A stretch of 64,000 bases of DNA from Pseudoxanthomonas beigongshangi (GCF_016820515.1 NZ_JADHDV010000020.1:1-64000); one strand, 5' to 3'. Counted from the first letter of the stretch, positions 34,083 through 43,853 are shown. Numbers and translations are program-made. Notes: generated by a model from the letters alone, not told the origin.

Positions 34083-36212
34083 CTACTGGCGGATGCAGAC
34101 CGCCAGCCCGGGCGCGCCTTCGCCCTCGGCGAACACGCTGATGCGTTCGCCGACCTTGCGGAAGGCCAGATCGAACCGGCGCGCGCCCAGCCGCAGGTCG
34201 CTGATGGTGACATCCTCGATGCCCGGTGGCAGTTCGGGCTGGTTGATCTCCACCATCTCGCCGCGGCCGTCGATGTCGATGCCCAGGCAAGCTTGCAGCA
34301 GCATCAGCGCCGATCCGGCCGCCCATGCCTGTGGCAGGCAGGCTACCGGATAGGCGACCGGCGGCGCGCCCTGGGTGCGCGAGAAACCGCAGAACAGCTC
34401 GGGCAGGCGCATGTCGAAGTGCACGGCCGCCTCGAACGCGCCGCGCAGCAGCCTTGGCGCGCCACCACGAAAACCGGTGCGCGCGATGCCGCTGGCGCAC
34501 AACGCGTTGTCGTGCGGCCACACCGAACCGTTGTGGTAGGAAATCGGGTTGTAGCGCGCCTCGCCGCGCGCGACCGTGCGCACGCCCCAGCCGGTGAAGA
34601 ACGGCGAGGACAGCAATTGCGCGGCGACCCCGGCGGCGCGCTCGGGCGCGGCCAGGCCGGTATAGAGCAGGTGGCCTGGATTGCTGGTACGCACCCGGCA
34701 CAATTGGCCTTCGCCATCGATCGCCAGCCCGTAGAACTTCAGTTCCTCGTCCCAGAAATGCGTTTCCACCGCCTGGCGGAGCCGAGCGGCGCGCGCCTCC
34801 CAGGCGGCGGCGCGCCGGGTGGCGCTTTCCTCGTCCGGGGAAAGCGTCGCCAGCGCCGCCATGCCGCGCAACGCCGCGTAGACATACCCCTGCACCTCGA
34901 CGAGCGCGATCGGGCCCGGCGCGAGCCGGCCATCGGCATGGAACACCGAATCGCCGCTGTCCTTCCAGCCCTGGTTGCTCAGGCCGCTCCGCTCGCCACG
35001 GGCGTAGTCGAGGAAGCCCAGCGGGTTCGCGTCGCAGACGCGCTCCACCCAGCCGATGGCCGCTTCCAGCGATGGCCAGAGTCCGCGGATGAATGCATCG
35101 TCGCCAGTGCGACGCCAGTACGCATGCGCGAGCATCACGAACAGTGGCGTGGTGTCGACGCCGCCGTAGTACAGGCCGAACGGCAGTTCGCGCAGGCTGG
35201 ACATCTCGCCCTTGCGGGTCTCGTGCATGATCTTGCCCGGCGACGCGTCCAGGAACGGCGCGTCCTCCTTGGCCTGGTGTTCGGCGAGGAAGCGCAGCAC
35301 GCCGCGCGCCAGCCCCGGATCGAGCCAGAGCGTCTGCAGCGCGGTGATCACGGCGTCGCGGCCGAACGGGGTCGAAAACCAGGGAATGCCGGCGTAGGGG
35401 TAGGGTCCGGTTTCCAGATCGCTGGTCAGCAGCGCCAGGTCCGAACGCGACTGGCGCATCCACTGATCGAACAGCGGACCGCTGCTGACGATGCGCGCGC
35501 CACGCCGCTGGCGCGAACGCATGCGCCGGCGCGCCAGTGCGGCCTGGTAGCGGTAGCGTTCACGCGAGGGCGGTTCGCCGGGGTCGGCGCCGGCCTCGAT
35601 GTAGAACTCGCGGACCTCGTCCGGTTCCAGCACCAGCGGGAATTCCAGCTCGCCGGCGCCGGCGAACACCGGCGCCATCGAGAAGCGGATGTAGGAGGCG
35701 CGTTCGACGTTGTCCAGGCCGACATAGCGGAAGCCGTAGCCGATCTCGCCGGGCTCCGGTTCCATCAATCGTCCGCGCGCGGAACGGCGGCTGCCGCGCA
35801 CCTCGAACATGTCCCAGAAGTCCGCCGCCAGGGTGAAGCGCAGCGGCAGGGTGACCCGCTGTTCGCCGTAGTTGACGCAACTGATGCGCTCGTACATCCG
35901 CTCCTGGCACAGGAAGCGGTTGCGGCTGATGTGGATCAGCCCCTGCGGCGTACCGGCTTCGTCCAGCGGCGAAAGCGCGCGGTTGGTGAGATGGGCGACG
36001 AACAGCACGTTGTCCTGGGTCACCGCGGCGCTGAGCAGGGTCGCCGCCTCGTCGCCCAGCCGCAGCCTGTAACCCGACAGCACGCGGGTGTCGCTGATGA
36101 AGAAACCCTCGGCGGGACCGGCGATGTCGCCGTAGCTGTTGGCGACCAGGAAACTGTCGCCGTCCTTCAACACATAGCGGGTGTACAGGGCGGCGTCGGC
36201 GGCTGATTCCAT
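34083..36212 (-). CDS. Amylo-alpha-1,6-glucosidase/glycogen-debranching-like enzyme
   Basis: A 709-residue protein: an N-terminal beta domain (1-200) typical of the bacterial debranching family (VLKDGDSFLVANSYGDI, GFFISDTRVLSGYR) and an (alpha/alpha)6 catalytic domain (about 255-640) with AGIPWFSTPFGRDAVITALQ, LPFGLYYGGVDTTPLFVML, SNQGWKDSGDSVFHADG and YHNGSVWPHDNAL, holding the candidate catalytic acids. Family members act on alpha-glucan branches or glucosides. No signal peptide. It is the last gene of the otsB-otsA-GT4 operon, four bases after the glycosyltransferase, which suggests action on compatible-solute or storage glucans. Confidence 0.88.
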   Translation of the reverse strand: MESAADAALYTRYVLKDGDSFLVANSYGDIAGPAEGFFISDTRVLSGYRLRLGDEAATLLSAAVTQDNVLFVAHLTNRALSPLDEAGTPQGLIHISRNRFLCQERMYERISCVNYGEQRVTLPLRFTLAADFWDMFEVRGSRRSARGRLMEPEPGEIGYGFRYVGLDNVERASYIRFSMAPVFAGAGELEFPLVLEPDEVREFYIEAGADPGEPPSRERYRYQAALARRRMRSRQRRGARIVSSGPLFDQWMRQSRSDLALLTSDLETGPYPYAGIPWFSTPFGRDAVITALQTLWLDPGLARGVLRFLAEHQAKEDAPFLDASPGKIMHETRKGEMSSLRELPFGLYYGGVDTTPLFVMLAHAYWRRTGDDAFIRGLWPSLEAAIGWVERVCDANPLGFLDYARGERSGLSNQGWKDSGDSVFHADGRLAPGPIALVEVQGYVYAALRGMAALATLSPDEESATRRAAAWEARAARLRQAVETHFWDEELKFYGLAIDGEGQLCRVRTSNPGHLLYTGLAAPERAAGVAAQLLSSPFFTGWGVRTVARGEARYNPISYHNGSVWPHDNALCASGIARTGFRGGAPRLLRGAFEAAVHFDMRLPELFCGFSRTQGAPPVAYPVACLPQAWAAGSALMLLQACLGIDIDGRGEMVEINQPELPPGIEDVTISDLRLGARRFDLAFRKVGERISVFAEGEGAPGLAVCIRQ

Positions 36213-36215
36213 CGT

Positions 36216-37271
36216 TCAACCCTTGGCCATGCGCAGGTCCGGACGCGTCAGCAGGGTCTGGTAGAGCCCCACATATTCGCGCGCCATCGCGGTGACGGAG
36301 AAACGCTGCTCGAACACTTCGCGGATGCGGGCGCGGTCGAGCCGTTCCACCTGTTCGACCGCCGCGCTGGCCGCCGCGATCGAATCCACGATATGGCCGG
36401 TGACGCCTTCGTCCACCACTTCAGGCACCGAACCGCAGCGCCAGCCAATCACCGGGGTGCCGCAGGCCATCGCCTCGATCATCACCAGCCCGAACGGCTC
36501 GGGCCAGTCGATGGGAAACAGCAGGGCGCGGGCGTTGCCGAGGAAGGCCGGCTTCTCCTCGTCGTTGATCTCGCCGATGAACTCCACGCCGTCCTGCTCC
36601 AGCAGCGGGCGGATGGTTTCGCGGAAGTAGACGCGGTCGTGGGTGTCGACCTTGGCCGCGATGCGCAGCGGCAGGCCGACCCGGCGCGCGATCGCGATCG
36701 CCCGATCCAGTCGCTTGTCGCGCGATACCCGGCCCAGGAACGCCAGGTAGTCACCGGCCGGGTTTTCCGCCGGCTGGTAGAGATCCTCCGGCAGCCCGTG
36801 GTAGACCGTGCCCAGCCAGTTGGCCCAGGGAATCGGCCGGCGCTGGCTTTCGGAGATGGAGACCAGCGGGAATTCCGGCCAGCGCCGGTAGAAGGCCGGC
36901 AGATCCTTCTTGTCCTGGCGCCCGTGCAGGGTGCTGATCGTGTGCGCGGCGACCGGCTCGAACAGCGGGAACGGCAGCAGGTCGATGTGGAAGTGGATGA
37001 TGTCGAATTCGTTGGCACGCCGGGCCACGTCCGACAGCATCGCCAGGTGCGCGGCCACCGGCGACTTCAGTGGCGACTCGTCCAGCCGGATCGCGCAGTC
37101 GCGGCCCGGCACCAGGGTGGCCGAGGTGCGCGAGTCGCCAGAGGCGAACAGGGTCACGTCGTGGCCGGCGGCGACCAGCGCCTCGGTAAGGTAGGAAACC
37201 ACCCGTTCGGTGCCGCCGTACAGCCGGGGCGGCACCGCTTCCAGCAGCGGGGAGATCTGGGCAATCTTCAT
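36216..37271 (-). CDS. Glycosyltransferase family 4 in trehalose operon
   Basis: A 351-residue GT-B enzyme. It shows the N-terminal PPRLYGGTERVVSYLTEAL, the nucleotide-sugar region FLGRVSRDKRLDRAI near residue 185, and the EX7E motif in EPFGLVMIEAMACGTPVIG near 260. Its start overlaps the otsA stop (ATGA), so it belongs to the otsB-otsA operon; the debranching-like gene follows. Such GT4 genes beside debranching enzymes are thought to build glucosides or glucans, but the acceptor here is not known. No membrane segment. Confidence 0.85.
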   Translation of the reverse strand: MKIAQISPLLEAVPPRLYGGTERVVSYLTEALVAAGHDVTLFASGDSRTSATLVPGRDCAIRLDESPLKSPVAAHLAMLSDVARRANEFDIIHFHIDLLPFPLFEPVAAHTISTLHGRQDKKDLPAFYRRWPEFPLVSISESQRRPIPWANWLGTVYHGLPEDLYQPAENPAGDYLAFLGRVSRDKRLDRAIAIARRVGLPLRIAAKVDTHDRVYFRETIRPLLEQDGVEFIGEINDEEKPAFLGNARALLFPIDWPEPFGLVMIEAMACGTPVIGWRCGSVPEVVDEGVTGHIVDSIAAASAAVEQVERLDRARIREVFEQRFSVTAMAREYVGLYQTLLTRPDLRMAKG

Positions 37272-38716
37272 CGCGCGGGCACTCCCGCCAATACACCGGG
37301 CCGCGTGTCGGGCAGCGCCTTCACCGTGCCTTCGGAGCCACCGCCATCGCGCAGCGTCTCGAGGAATCCACGCGCCCAATGGCCGACGTCGTTGCCGCGC
37401 AGCTTCGCGATCAACGCGTGCCAGCGATCCTGGCGTTCGCGCAGGGGCATGCGCGCGGCGGCGTCGATGGCGTCGGCCACCGCATCGGCGTCATGCGGAT
37501 TGACCAGCAATGCCTCGGTCAGCTCCTCGGCCGCGCCAGCGAAGCGCGACAGCACCAGCACCCCCGGATCCAGCGGCGACTGCGCGGCGAGGTATTCCTT
37601 GGCGACCAGGTTCATGCCGTCGCGCAGCGGCGTGATCAGGCCGATCGCGGCGGCACGATGGAAGCCGGCCAGCACGCTCTGCGGGAAACTGTCGTTGACA
37701 TAGCGGATCGGCGTCCACTCGGGCTTGGCGTGGCGACCGTTGATGTGGCCGGCCAACCCTTCCAGTTCGCGCCGCACTTCCTGGTACTCGGGCACCTGGA
37801 TGCGGCTGGGCGGGGCGATCTGCAGGTAGGTGAGCTGTCCGGCGGAGGGCGCGCCGCTTTCCAGATGCCGCTCGAACGCGCGGAAGCGTTCCGGCAGGCC
37901 CTTGGAGTAGTCGAGCCGATCCACGCCGATCGCCAGCCGCCGGCCCGACAGGCTGGCGCGCAGATCGCGTTCGGCGATGCGGGCTTCGTCGCTCTGCGCG
38001 CACGCCACGATCGCCTCGACATCGATGCCGATCGGGAACGCGCCGCTGCGGCCCTGCGTGCGGATGTCCTGCTGGCGCAACGCATGCCGGTAGTTGTCCA
38101 GATCCGTGCGGGTCTGGAAACCGGCCAGGTCGTAACAGGCCAGCGCGGCGAGCAGGCGACGGTGCACGGGCAGGGCGGACAGCACGTCCGGCGGCGGCAT
38201 CGGGATGTGCAGGAAGAAACCGATACGGTTGTCGATGCCCAGTTCGCGCAGGCATTGGCCGAGTGGAATCAGGTGATAGTCGTGCACCCACACGGTGTCA
38301 TCCGGGCGCAGTTGGCCGGCGAGGGCTTCGGCGAACCTGCGATTGACCCGCCACCAGGCCTCGTGATGCTCGCGGTGGTAGTCGACCAGATCGATGCGGT
38401 AGTGGAACAGCGGCCACAGCACGCGATTGGCGAAGCCGTGGTAGTAGGCGTCGAATTCGTCCGCGGGCAGATCCAGCAATGCATACTCCAGCCGGCCGGC
38501 GCGGGTGCGCGCCAGCGGCAGGCGCGCGTCGCTGGCCATGCGACCGCTCCAGCCCAGCCACAGGCCGGGGCCGTCTTCCATGGCCGCGGCAAGCGCCACC
38601 GCCAGGCCCCCGGTCTGGGTTTCGCCGGGCAGGGCAACCCGGTTGGAGACCAGCACCGTGCGTCCCGCGTCCCCCCCGCCGCGAGCCACCGGCCGGTGCC
38701 GTGATTCGATGTTCAT
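37268..38716 (-). CDS. otsA: Trehalose-6-phosphate synthase
   Basis: A 482-residue GT20 enzyme that joins glucose from UDP-glucose to glucose-6-phosphate. Signatures: LVSNRVALPGE, the family WxGWSG in LWLGWSGRM, VWVHDYHLIPLGQCLRELG, FFLHIPMPPPDVL, IGVDRLDYSKGLPERFRAFE and TPLRDGMNLVAKEYLA. The start overlaps the otsB stop and the stop overlaps the next gene (both ATGA), giving a tightly coupled osmo-protectant operon. Cytosolic. Confidence 0.96.
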   Translation of the reverse strand: MNIESRHRPVARGGGDAGRTVLVSNRVALPGETQTGGLAVALAAAMEDGPGLWLGWSGRMASDARLPLARTRAGRLEYALLDLPADEFDAYYHGFANRVLWPLFHYRIDLVDYHREHHEAWWRVNRRFAEALAGQLRPDDTVWVHDYHLIPLGQCLRELGIDNRIGFFLHIPMPPPDVLSALPVHRRLLAALACYDLAGFQTRTDLDNYRHALRQQDIRTQGRSGAFPIGIDVEAIVACAQSDEARIAERDLRASLSGRRLAIGVDRLDYSKGLPERFRAFERHLESGAPSAGQLTYLQIAPPSRIQVPEYQEVRRELEGLAGHINGRHAKPEWTPIRYVNDSFPQSVLAGFHRAAAIGLITPLRDGMNLVAKEYLAAQSPLDPGVLVLSRFAGAAEELTEALLVNPHDADAVADAIDAAARMPLRERQDRWHALIAKLRGNDVGHWARGFLETLRDGGGSEGTVKALPDTRPGVLAGVPAR

Positions 38717-39477
38717 GCCAATACCTCGTCGTGTAGGGAATCCAGCAGCCAGCGGCGCACCGCGCCGGGATTGGCCAGTCGATGGCGCGCCGCGCTGGTG
38801 CGCGCCGCGCCAATCAGCACACTGACGCCGTCCAGCGCATTGACCTGGGCGAAACCCGGCTCGTCGGCGGGATCGTCGCCAATGAAGGCCGGTCGCCGGC
38901 CCTGGAACGGCGGCGCCTGCATGAAGGCCGCGATCGCCGCGCCCTTGTCCATTCCGACCGGGCGGATCTCGATGCCGTGCGCGCCGGGATGCAGGCGATG
39001 GTGCGGCAGCCGCGTCCGCGCGGACTCGGCGAATGCGCCCAGTTCCGGCGCTGCATCAGGCGCGGCGCGCCAGTGCAGGAACAGGCAGCCACCGCGGCAT
39101 TCGATCAACGCGCCGGGAAAACGCGCGGCGATCGCCTCGGCTTCCGCCGCCAGCGCGAGAAAACCGGCATCCATCGCCGGCGCCGGATTCCATCCGGCGT
39201 GCCAGCGTCGTTCCAGTCCGTGCAGGCCGGCGACCGCCGCGATATGCACGGGATCGAACAGGGCGTCCAGCGCTTCCACCGATCGACCGCTCACCAGCGC
39301 CAGCGCGCCGCCGCATTTGCGGGACAGCGCGGGCAGGGCCTGTTTGATCGCGGGATCAATCCGCACCGCATCCGGCGTGGGCGCATGTTCGGCGAGTGAA
39401 CCGTCGACATCCAGGAACAGCGCCCAGTCATCCTCTATCAGCGGTGGTTCCGCTGCCAGGGTACTTTCGCTTTCCAT
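38713..39477 (-). CDS. otsB: Trehalose-6-phosphate phosphatase
   Basis: A 254-residue HAD-superfamily phosphatase that completes trehalose synthesis. It shows the catalytic FLDVDGSLAE near residue 22 (nucleophile Asp), LVSGRSVEALD, GLHGLERRW, and FIGDDPADEPGF (motif IV). It is the first gene of the otsB-otsA-GT4-debranching operon. The ATG at 39477 is 128 bases from the divergent mgtC, and the promoter must lie in that gap. No clear sigma-70 or sigma-S element can be named. Confidence 0.94.
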   Translation of the reverse strand: MESESTLAAEPPLIEDDWALFLDVDGSLAEHAPTPDAVRIDPAIKQALPALSRKCGGALALVSGRSVEALDALFDPVHIAAVAGLHGLERRWHAGWNPAPAMDAGFLALAAEAEAIAARFPGALIECRGGCLFLHWRAAPDAAPELGAFAESARTRLPHHRLHPGAHGIEIRPVGMDKGAAIAAFMQAPPFQGRRPAFIGDDPADEPGFAQVNALDGVSVLIGAARTSAARHRLANPGAVRRWLLDSLHDEVLA

Positions 39478-39605
39478 GGTTTCATCCTAGGTAGCGCGGC
39501 GTGAGCGCGATGTGGATGGGTCTTCATCCCGCGCCAACATTTCGCGCACGGCGCGTTGACTGCCGCCGCGCGAGGCTGCGATCTCCCGGGCTGCGAGACG
39601 ACGGC

Positions 39606-40106
39606 ATGGTTTCCGGATTCGCGGATCAATGGAACGTGCTGCTGGAAGTGGTGTACGCGATGGCGCTGGCGGGCAGCATCGGCGTGGAGCGCGAAATCAA
39701 GAACCGGCCGGCGGGTTTCCGCACCCACATGCTGGTCGGTGGCGCGGCCGCCTTCCTGGTTGGCATCGGTGGCCTGGTGATGGCCGAGAGCATGCGCGAG
39801 CCAAGCCCCATCCTCACGGTGGACCCCTTCCGGCTGGTGGAGGCGGTGATCGCCGGCGTGTCCTTCATCGGCGCGGGCACCATCTTCGCCCAGCGCGGCG
39901 CCGGTACGGTGACGGGCATCACCACCGCGGCTTCGCTGCTGATGGTGGCGGTGATCGGCGTGGCGGTGGGATTCGACTACGACCTGCTGGCGTTCCTGAT
40001 CACCGCGGCCACGCTGTCCGTGCTGGTCGTGCTGGCCTGGATCGAGCGCCTGATCGCCCGTCGCCGACCGCCGGGCGGCCCCCCAAGGCCACCGGCTTCC
40101 GCTTGA
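39606..40106 (+). CDS. MgtC/SapB family membrane protein
   Basis: A 166-residue inner-membrane protein with about five helices. The core LLEVVYAMALAGSIGVEREI and the following RTHMLVGGAAAFLVGIG are MgtC hallmarks, as is IAGVSFIGAGTIFAQR. MgtC-like proteins affect Mg2+ limitation survival and ATP synthase or potassium control in other bacteria. The basic Pro-rich C-terminus is short. The start at 39606 is likely; earlier in-frame starts add a non-conserved Arg-rich stretch. It is divergent from otsB. Confidence 0.85.
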   Translation: MVSGFADQWNVLLEVVYAMALAGSIGVEREIKNRPAGFRTHMLVGGAAAFLVGIGGLVMAESMREPSPILTVDPFRLVEAVIAGVSFIGAGTIFAQRGAGTVTGITTAASLLMVAVIGVAVGFDYDLLAFLITAATLSVLVVLAWIERLIARRRPPGGPPRPPASA

Positions 40107-40175
40107 GCGCCTACAGGGGTATGGTGGCGCCCGGGGGACATCGACCATTCCGCTACCTGGCTGCTCAGCGTCGCC

Positions 40176-43130
40176 ATGACGGATACGCACAAGGAATTGC
40201 CCATAGTTCGCTCCACCCGGACGGTCGCCTGGTCGGGCATCGCGCTGGCGCTCGTGCTCGCGTATCTGCTGGGCTATTTCGTCTACCGCGACCATCAACT
40301 GAGGCTGGACGCGGCGCGGCGCCAGAGCATGGCGCTGGCCGAAGGCACGGCCAGGCTGCTGCGGCTGGAACTGCGGAACCTGGAACGGGCCATGGCCGGT
40401 ATCGCCGGCGATGCCCAGCAAGCGTTCCGCACCGTCCCCGAATCGGCGTCGGCGCTGCTCGGCGAAGCGGTGGCCGGCGTCGTGGGCCGCCACCAGGAAC
40501 TGCACAGCATCGTCATCGTGGATGCGGCCGGGCGCGCGATCACCCCCGGCCATGGCCTGCGGATTCCGCCGCCGCCGCGCGGGTCGCCGACGCATGCCCT
40601 GCGCTTCGGCGCGCTCCAGCAACTGGATGGCGAATGGCTGTTGCCGCTGCTGACGTCGATGGACGACGGCCGCTGGATCGTGGCGCGCCTGCGGGTGGCG
40701 GAAATCCAGCGCCTGGTCGCCGGCCTGGACACCGGGCGGGACGGCGTGGTGACGGTGATGGATCACGGTGGCACGGTGCTGGCGCGCAGCCGCGACGCGG
40801 CGCACTACGTGGGACGCCGTTACCCCGAGATCCTGCCGTCCGGACCGCCATACGCGAGCAGCGCGATGATTCGCCGCAGCGGCGTGGACGGGGTGGTGCG
40901 GATCACCTCGCGCCTGCACCTGGACGACTATGGCGTGTTCGTCAGCGCGGGGCTGGGACGCAAGGAAATCCTGCACCCCTGGTATCTCCTGCTGTTCGGA
41001 TCCCTGGCCGTCTACGTGCTGTACTGGGCCAGCCTGCTGTATCTCATGCGCCACACCCGCCAGGCGGCGCGCGCGCAGAAGCGCCTGATCTCGGAAGTGC
41101 GCCGCGCCGGCGAAGGCCTGCGGCTGGCGCAGCGCATCGGCAAGACCGGCAGTTGGGTCGTGCGCCAGTCGCCGCCGCGGGTGGAATGGTCCGAACAGGT
41201 ATCGGAGATCTTCGGATTCGGACCCGAACGCAACAGCGCCGACCGGGAGGAGTTCTACGCGCTCGTGCATCCCGATGATCGCGATGCGCTGCGCGCGCGT
41301 TTCGCCCAGGCCTGGCAGAGCCGCGAACCCTTCACCGCCGAGTACCGGATCGTGCGCCCGGACGGGCAGGTACGCTGGCTGCTGACCCGCGGCGGCGCGG
41401 TCGAGGGTCAGGAAGGCGGCGCCGCGATGACCGGCACCCTGGTGGACATCACCAACGAACGCAGCGCACAGGCGCGCCTGCTGGAGACCGAACGCCAGTA
41501 CCGCCTGCTGTTCGAGCGCAATCCGATGCCGTTCTGGGTCTTCGACCTGGAAACCCTGCGCTTCCTGGAGGTCAATGCGGCGGCCGAGCGCCACTACGGC
41601 TACAGCCGCGAGGAATTCCTCTCGATGTCCATCATGGACATCCGCCCGCCGCGCAGTTCGGTGGACATGCTGCAGTCGCTGACCGAGCCGGCGCCCTCGC
41701 ACGAAGGCGAGGTCTGGAAGCACCTGAAGCGTGACGGCAGCGTGATCGACGTGCACGTGCGCACCGACACCATCAGCTACGACGGCCGGCCCGCGCGGCT
41801 GGTGCTGGCCGAGGACATCAGCGAAACGCTCGCCTACGAGCGCGAACTGAACTATCGCGCCAGCCATGACACCGCCACCGGCCTGCTCAACCTTCCCGGC
41901 CTGAAGGCGGCGCTGGCGGCCGAGGGCAAGGGCAGCTATGCGCTGGCGTACGTGCAACTGCGCGGGCTCGAGTTGGTGATCGACAGCCTGGGCCAGGCGG
42001 TCGCGACGCGGCTGCTGGATACCCTGACCAGCCGCCTGGAGACGCTGGCCGATTCTTGGGGGGAGACCGCGTTCGTGCCATCCGAGGCATTCGTGGTCGC
42101 GCTGCGCCCCGGCGTGGATGTCGACGAAGCGGTTGGCGCGCTGCATCGCGCGATGACCTTGCCGGTGGAGCAGGGCGGCTCGCGGCGCAGCCTGGAGGCG
42201 TGGGTGGGCGTGGCCCGGTTCGACGGCGAATCGTTCGAGAACGCGGTCAGCCATGCCGCGCTGGCCGCGCACGTGGCGCGTACGCAGGACGTGCCCATCC
42301 GCATCTTCGACGCGCCGATGGCGCAGGCCGCCAGCGAACGGCTGCGCATGATCGGGCGCATCCACGTGGCGCTGGAACAGCGCGATTTCATGCTCCATTT
42401 CCAGCCCATCTACCGGCTCGAGGATCGCCGGCCGGTCTGCCTGGAAGCATTGCTGCGCTGGCCGCAGGCCGATGGCGGATTCGTGCCGCCGTCGCAATTC
42501 GTGCCGCTGTCCGAGGATGCCGGGCTGATCACGACGCTGGGCGACTGGGTGATCGAGGAGGCGGCGCTATGCCATCGCAAGCTGGTCGCGGCCGGCTGGT
42601 CGGATCTGCCGATCGCGGTGAACGTGTCGCCGGCGCAGCTGCGCCGCCCCGATTTCGCCGAACGCCTGATCCGCCTGCACGAGCGCCAGGGACTGCCGCG
42701 CGGCGCGCTGCACATCGAGGTCACCGAAAGCATGCTGCTGGACAGCCCGGAAGGCACCATGCGAACCCTGCGCACGTTGCAGAAACACGGCATCTGCACT
42801 TCGCTGGATGATTTCGGCACCGGCTTCTCCAGCATGTCCTACCTGCACCAGTTGCCGCTGGACGCGCTGAAGATCGACCAGACCTTCGTCCGCAACGTCG
42901 CCGATGACGACCGCAGCGCGGCGATCTGCCACGCCATGATCACGCTGGGGCACAGCCTGGGCCTGACCCTGGTCGCCGAAGGCGTGGAAACCCGCGCGCA
43001 GCTGGACTGGCTGCATCGTCACCATTGCGATCAGGTGCAGGGATATCTGCTGGCCCGGCCGATGGATCTGGCCGGGACCCTGGAACACCTAGGCCCGGCG
43101 CCGCCGCCAGAACTTCCGGCCAGGCCGTGA
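40176..43130 (+). CDS. Membrane sensor with PAS, degenerate GGDEF and EAL domains
   Basis: A 984-residue c-di-GMP enzyme. Helix at about 18-37, a periplasmic sensor region (about 40-265), a second helix (about 268-290), two PAS domains (about 315-430 and 435-560), a GGDEF-type domain whose signature is lost (sequence PSEAF at its place, about 565-725), and an EAL domain (about 735-975). The EAL residues are intact: LEALLRW, NVSPAQLRR, EVTESMLL, DDFGTGFSS, LKIDQTF, VAEGVETRAQ and QGYLLARP. It should therefore degrade c-di-GMP, with the GGDEF part regulatory. Neighbouring genes give no clear target; exopolysaccharide genes lie 2.5 kb downstream. Confidence 0.92.
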   Translation: MTDTHKELPIVRSTRTVAWSGIALALVLAYLLGYFVYRDHQLRLDAARRQSMALAEGTARLLRLELRNLERAMAGIAGDAQQAFRTVPESASALLGEAVAGVVGRHQELHSIVIVDAAGRAITPGHGLRIPPPPRGSPTHALRFGALQQLDGEWLLPLLTSMDDGRWIVARLRVAEIQRLVAGLDTGRDGVVTVMDHGGTVLARSRDAAHYVGRRYPEILPSGPPYASSAMIRRSGVDGVVRITSRLHLDDYGVFVSAGLGRKEILHPWYLLLFGSLAVYVLYWASLLYLMRHTRQAARAQKRLISEVRRAGEGLRLAQRIGKTGSWVVRQSPPRVEWSEQVSEIFGFGPERNSADREEFYALVHPDDRDALRARFAQAWQSREPFTAEYRIVRPDGQVRWLLTRGGAVEGQEGGAAMTGTLVDITNERSAQARLLETERQYRLLFERNPMPFWVFDLETLRFLEVNAAAERHYGYSREEFLSMSIMDIRPPRSSVDMLQSLTEPAPSHEGEVWKHLKRDGSVIDVHVRTDTISYDGRPARLVLAEDISETLAYERELNYRASHDTATGLLNLPGLKAALAAEGKGSYALAYVQLRGLELVIDSLGQAVATRLLDTLTSRLETLADSWGETAFVPSEAFVVALRPGVDVDEAVGALHRAMTLPVEQGGSRRSLEAWVGVARFDGESFENAVSHAALAAHVARTQDVPIRIFDAPMAQAASERLRMIGRIHVALEQRDFMLHFQPIYRLEDRRPVCLEALLRWPQADGGFVPPSQFVPLSEDAGLITTLGDWVIEEAALCHRKLVAAGWSDLPIAVNVSPAQLRRPDFAERLIRLHERQGLPRGALHIEVTESMLLDSPEGTMRTLRTLQKHGICTSLDDFGTGFSSMSYLHQLPLDALKIDQTFVRNVADDDRSAAICHAMITLGHSLGLTLVAEGVETRAQLDWLHRHHCDQVQGYLLARPMDLAGTLEHLGPAPPPELPARP

Positions 43131-43181
43131 GCGATCCGGCCATGCGACGGATCATGGTCGACGGACACCTCGCCAGCCGGA

Positions 43182-43511
43182 TCAATGCAGGGTCCAGATA
43201 TCCGGGATCAGCGCCTCGGCCGATTCGCGGAAGCCATCCTCGAACTGGGGCGGCAGGCCGAGCGGGAAATTCTCGGCCGCGACCTGCAGGCAGGCGATCA
43301 GCCGTGTCTGCACGGGTTCGTCCACGGACTGCATGACGGTGGACGCCACGTAGCCCATGACCGCGAGCTGGCCCTGGAGCCTGCCGAAGTGCTCCAGTAC
43401 GCTTTCGACCACTTGTTCCTGATGTTGCATGCGCCGCTCCACCGCCGGCTCCAGGCGGCGGCAGAGGGCTTCCAGTTCGGCGAGGCGGGTTTCGATCGAC
43501 GTCTTGCCCAT
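43182..43511 (-). CDS. Hypothetical coiled-coil protein
   Basis: A 109-residue soluble protein. Residues 8-60 form heptad-like helix (LAELEALCRRLEPAVERRMQ) and the rest is mixed, ending EALIPDIWTLH. AGGAG lies seven bases upstream of the ATG at 43511, so the ATG at 43517 is less likely. It is convergent with the EAL gene and stands beside one copy of the non-coding element. No family is assigned. Confidence 0.65.
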   Translation of the reverse strand: MGKTSIETRLAELEALCRRLEPAVERRMQHQEQVVESVLEHFGRLQGQLAVMGYVASTVMQSVDEPVQTRLIACLQVAAENFPLGLPPQFEDGFRESAEALIPDIWTLH

Positions 43512-43582
43512 GCGCATCTCCTGCTTGGCTTGCAGGACTGCACCTTTCCCGCGACCGCATCAAGAGAACGTGTGCGGGAAGC

Positions 43583-43710
43583 GGAGAACCGGTTGGCGAT
43601 CCAGACGAGGTTGACCCGCCGTTCCCGGCGACCGTGGTGGCCTCGGGCCGGTTCTCCTGTGGGGCTGCGGGTCAAGGCGAGGCTCCGCGAGGGAGTGCGT
43701 CCACTGAATA
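43583..43710. ncRNA. Putative structured non-coding element, copy A
   Basis: A 342-base gene-free stretch (43512-43853) contains GGAGAACCGG (43583-43592) that pairs with CCGGTTCTCC (43648-43657), then TGTGGGGCTGC, and CTGAATATG at 43704. The block ATCCAGACGA lies inside the loop. The same order of blocks recurs at 62787-62925. The strand is unknown, since the stem reads as a hairpin on both. No coding frame in either copy is kept between them. The remainder (43711-43853) shows a GC-rich hairpin-prone stretch and nothing else clear. Confidence 0.5.
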
Positions 43711-43853
43711 TGCAGCCGGCCGGGATGTTCTCCGGCATCCACGCCCGCGAGTTTCCGCCACGCGGGGGAAATCGCGGGTGCAGGGCGGATCCACGCTTCG
43801 TTAAGAAGCGGGCGCCGCAAAGCGCGGGTTCATCCGCCGCGGGCCGGCGACGC

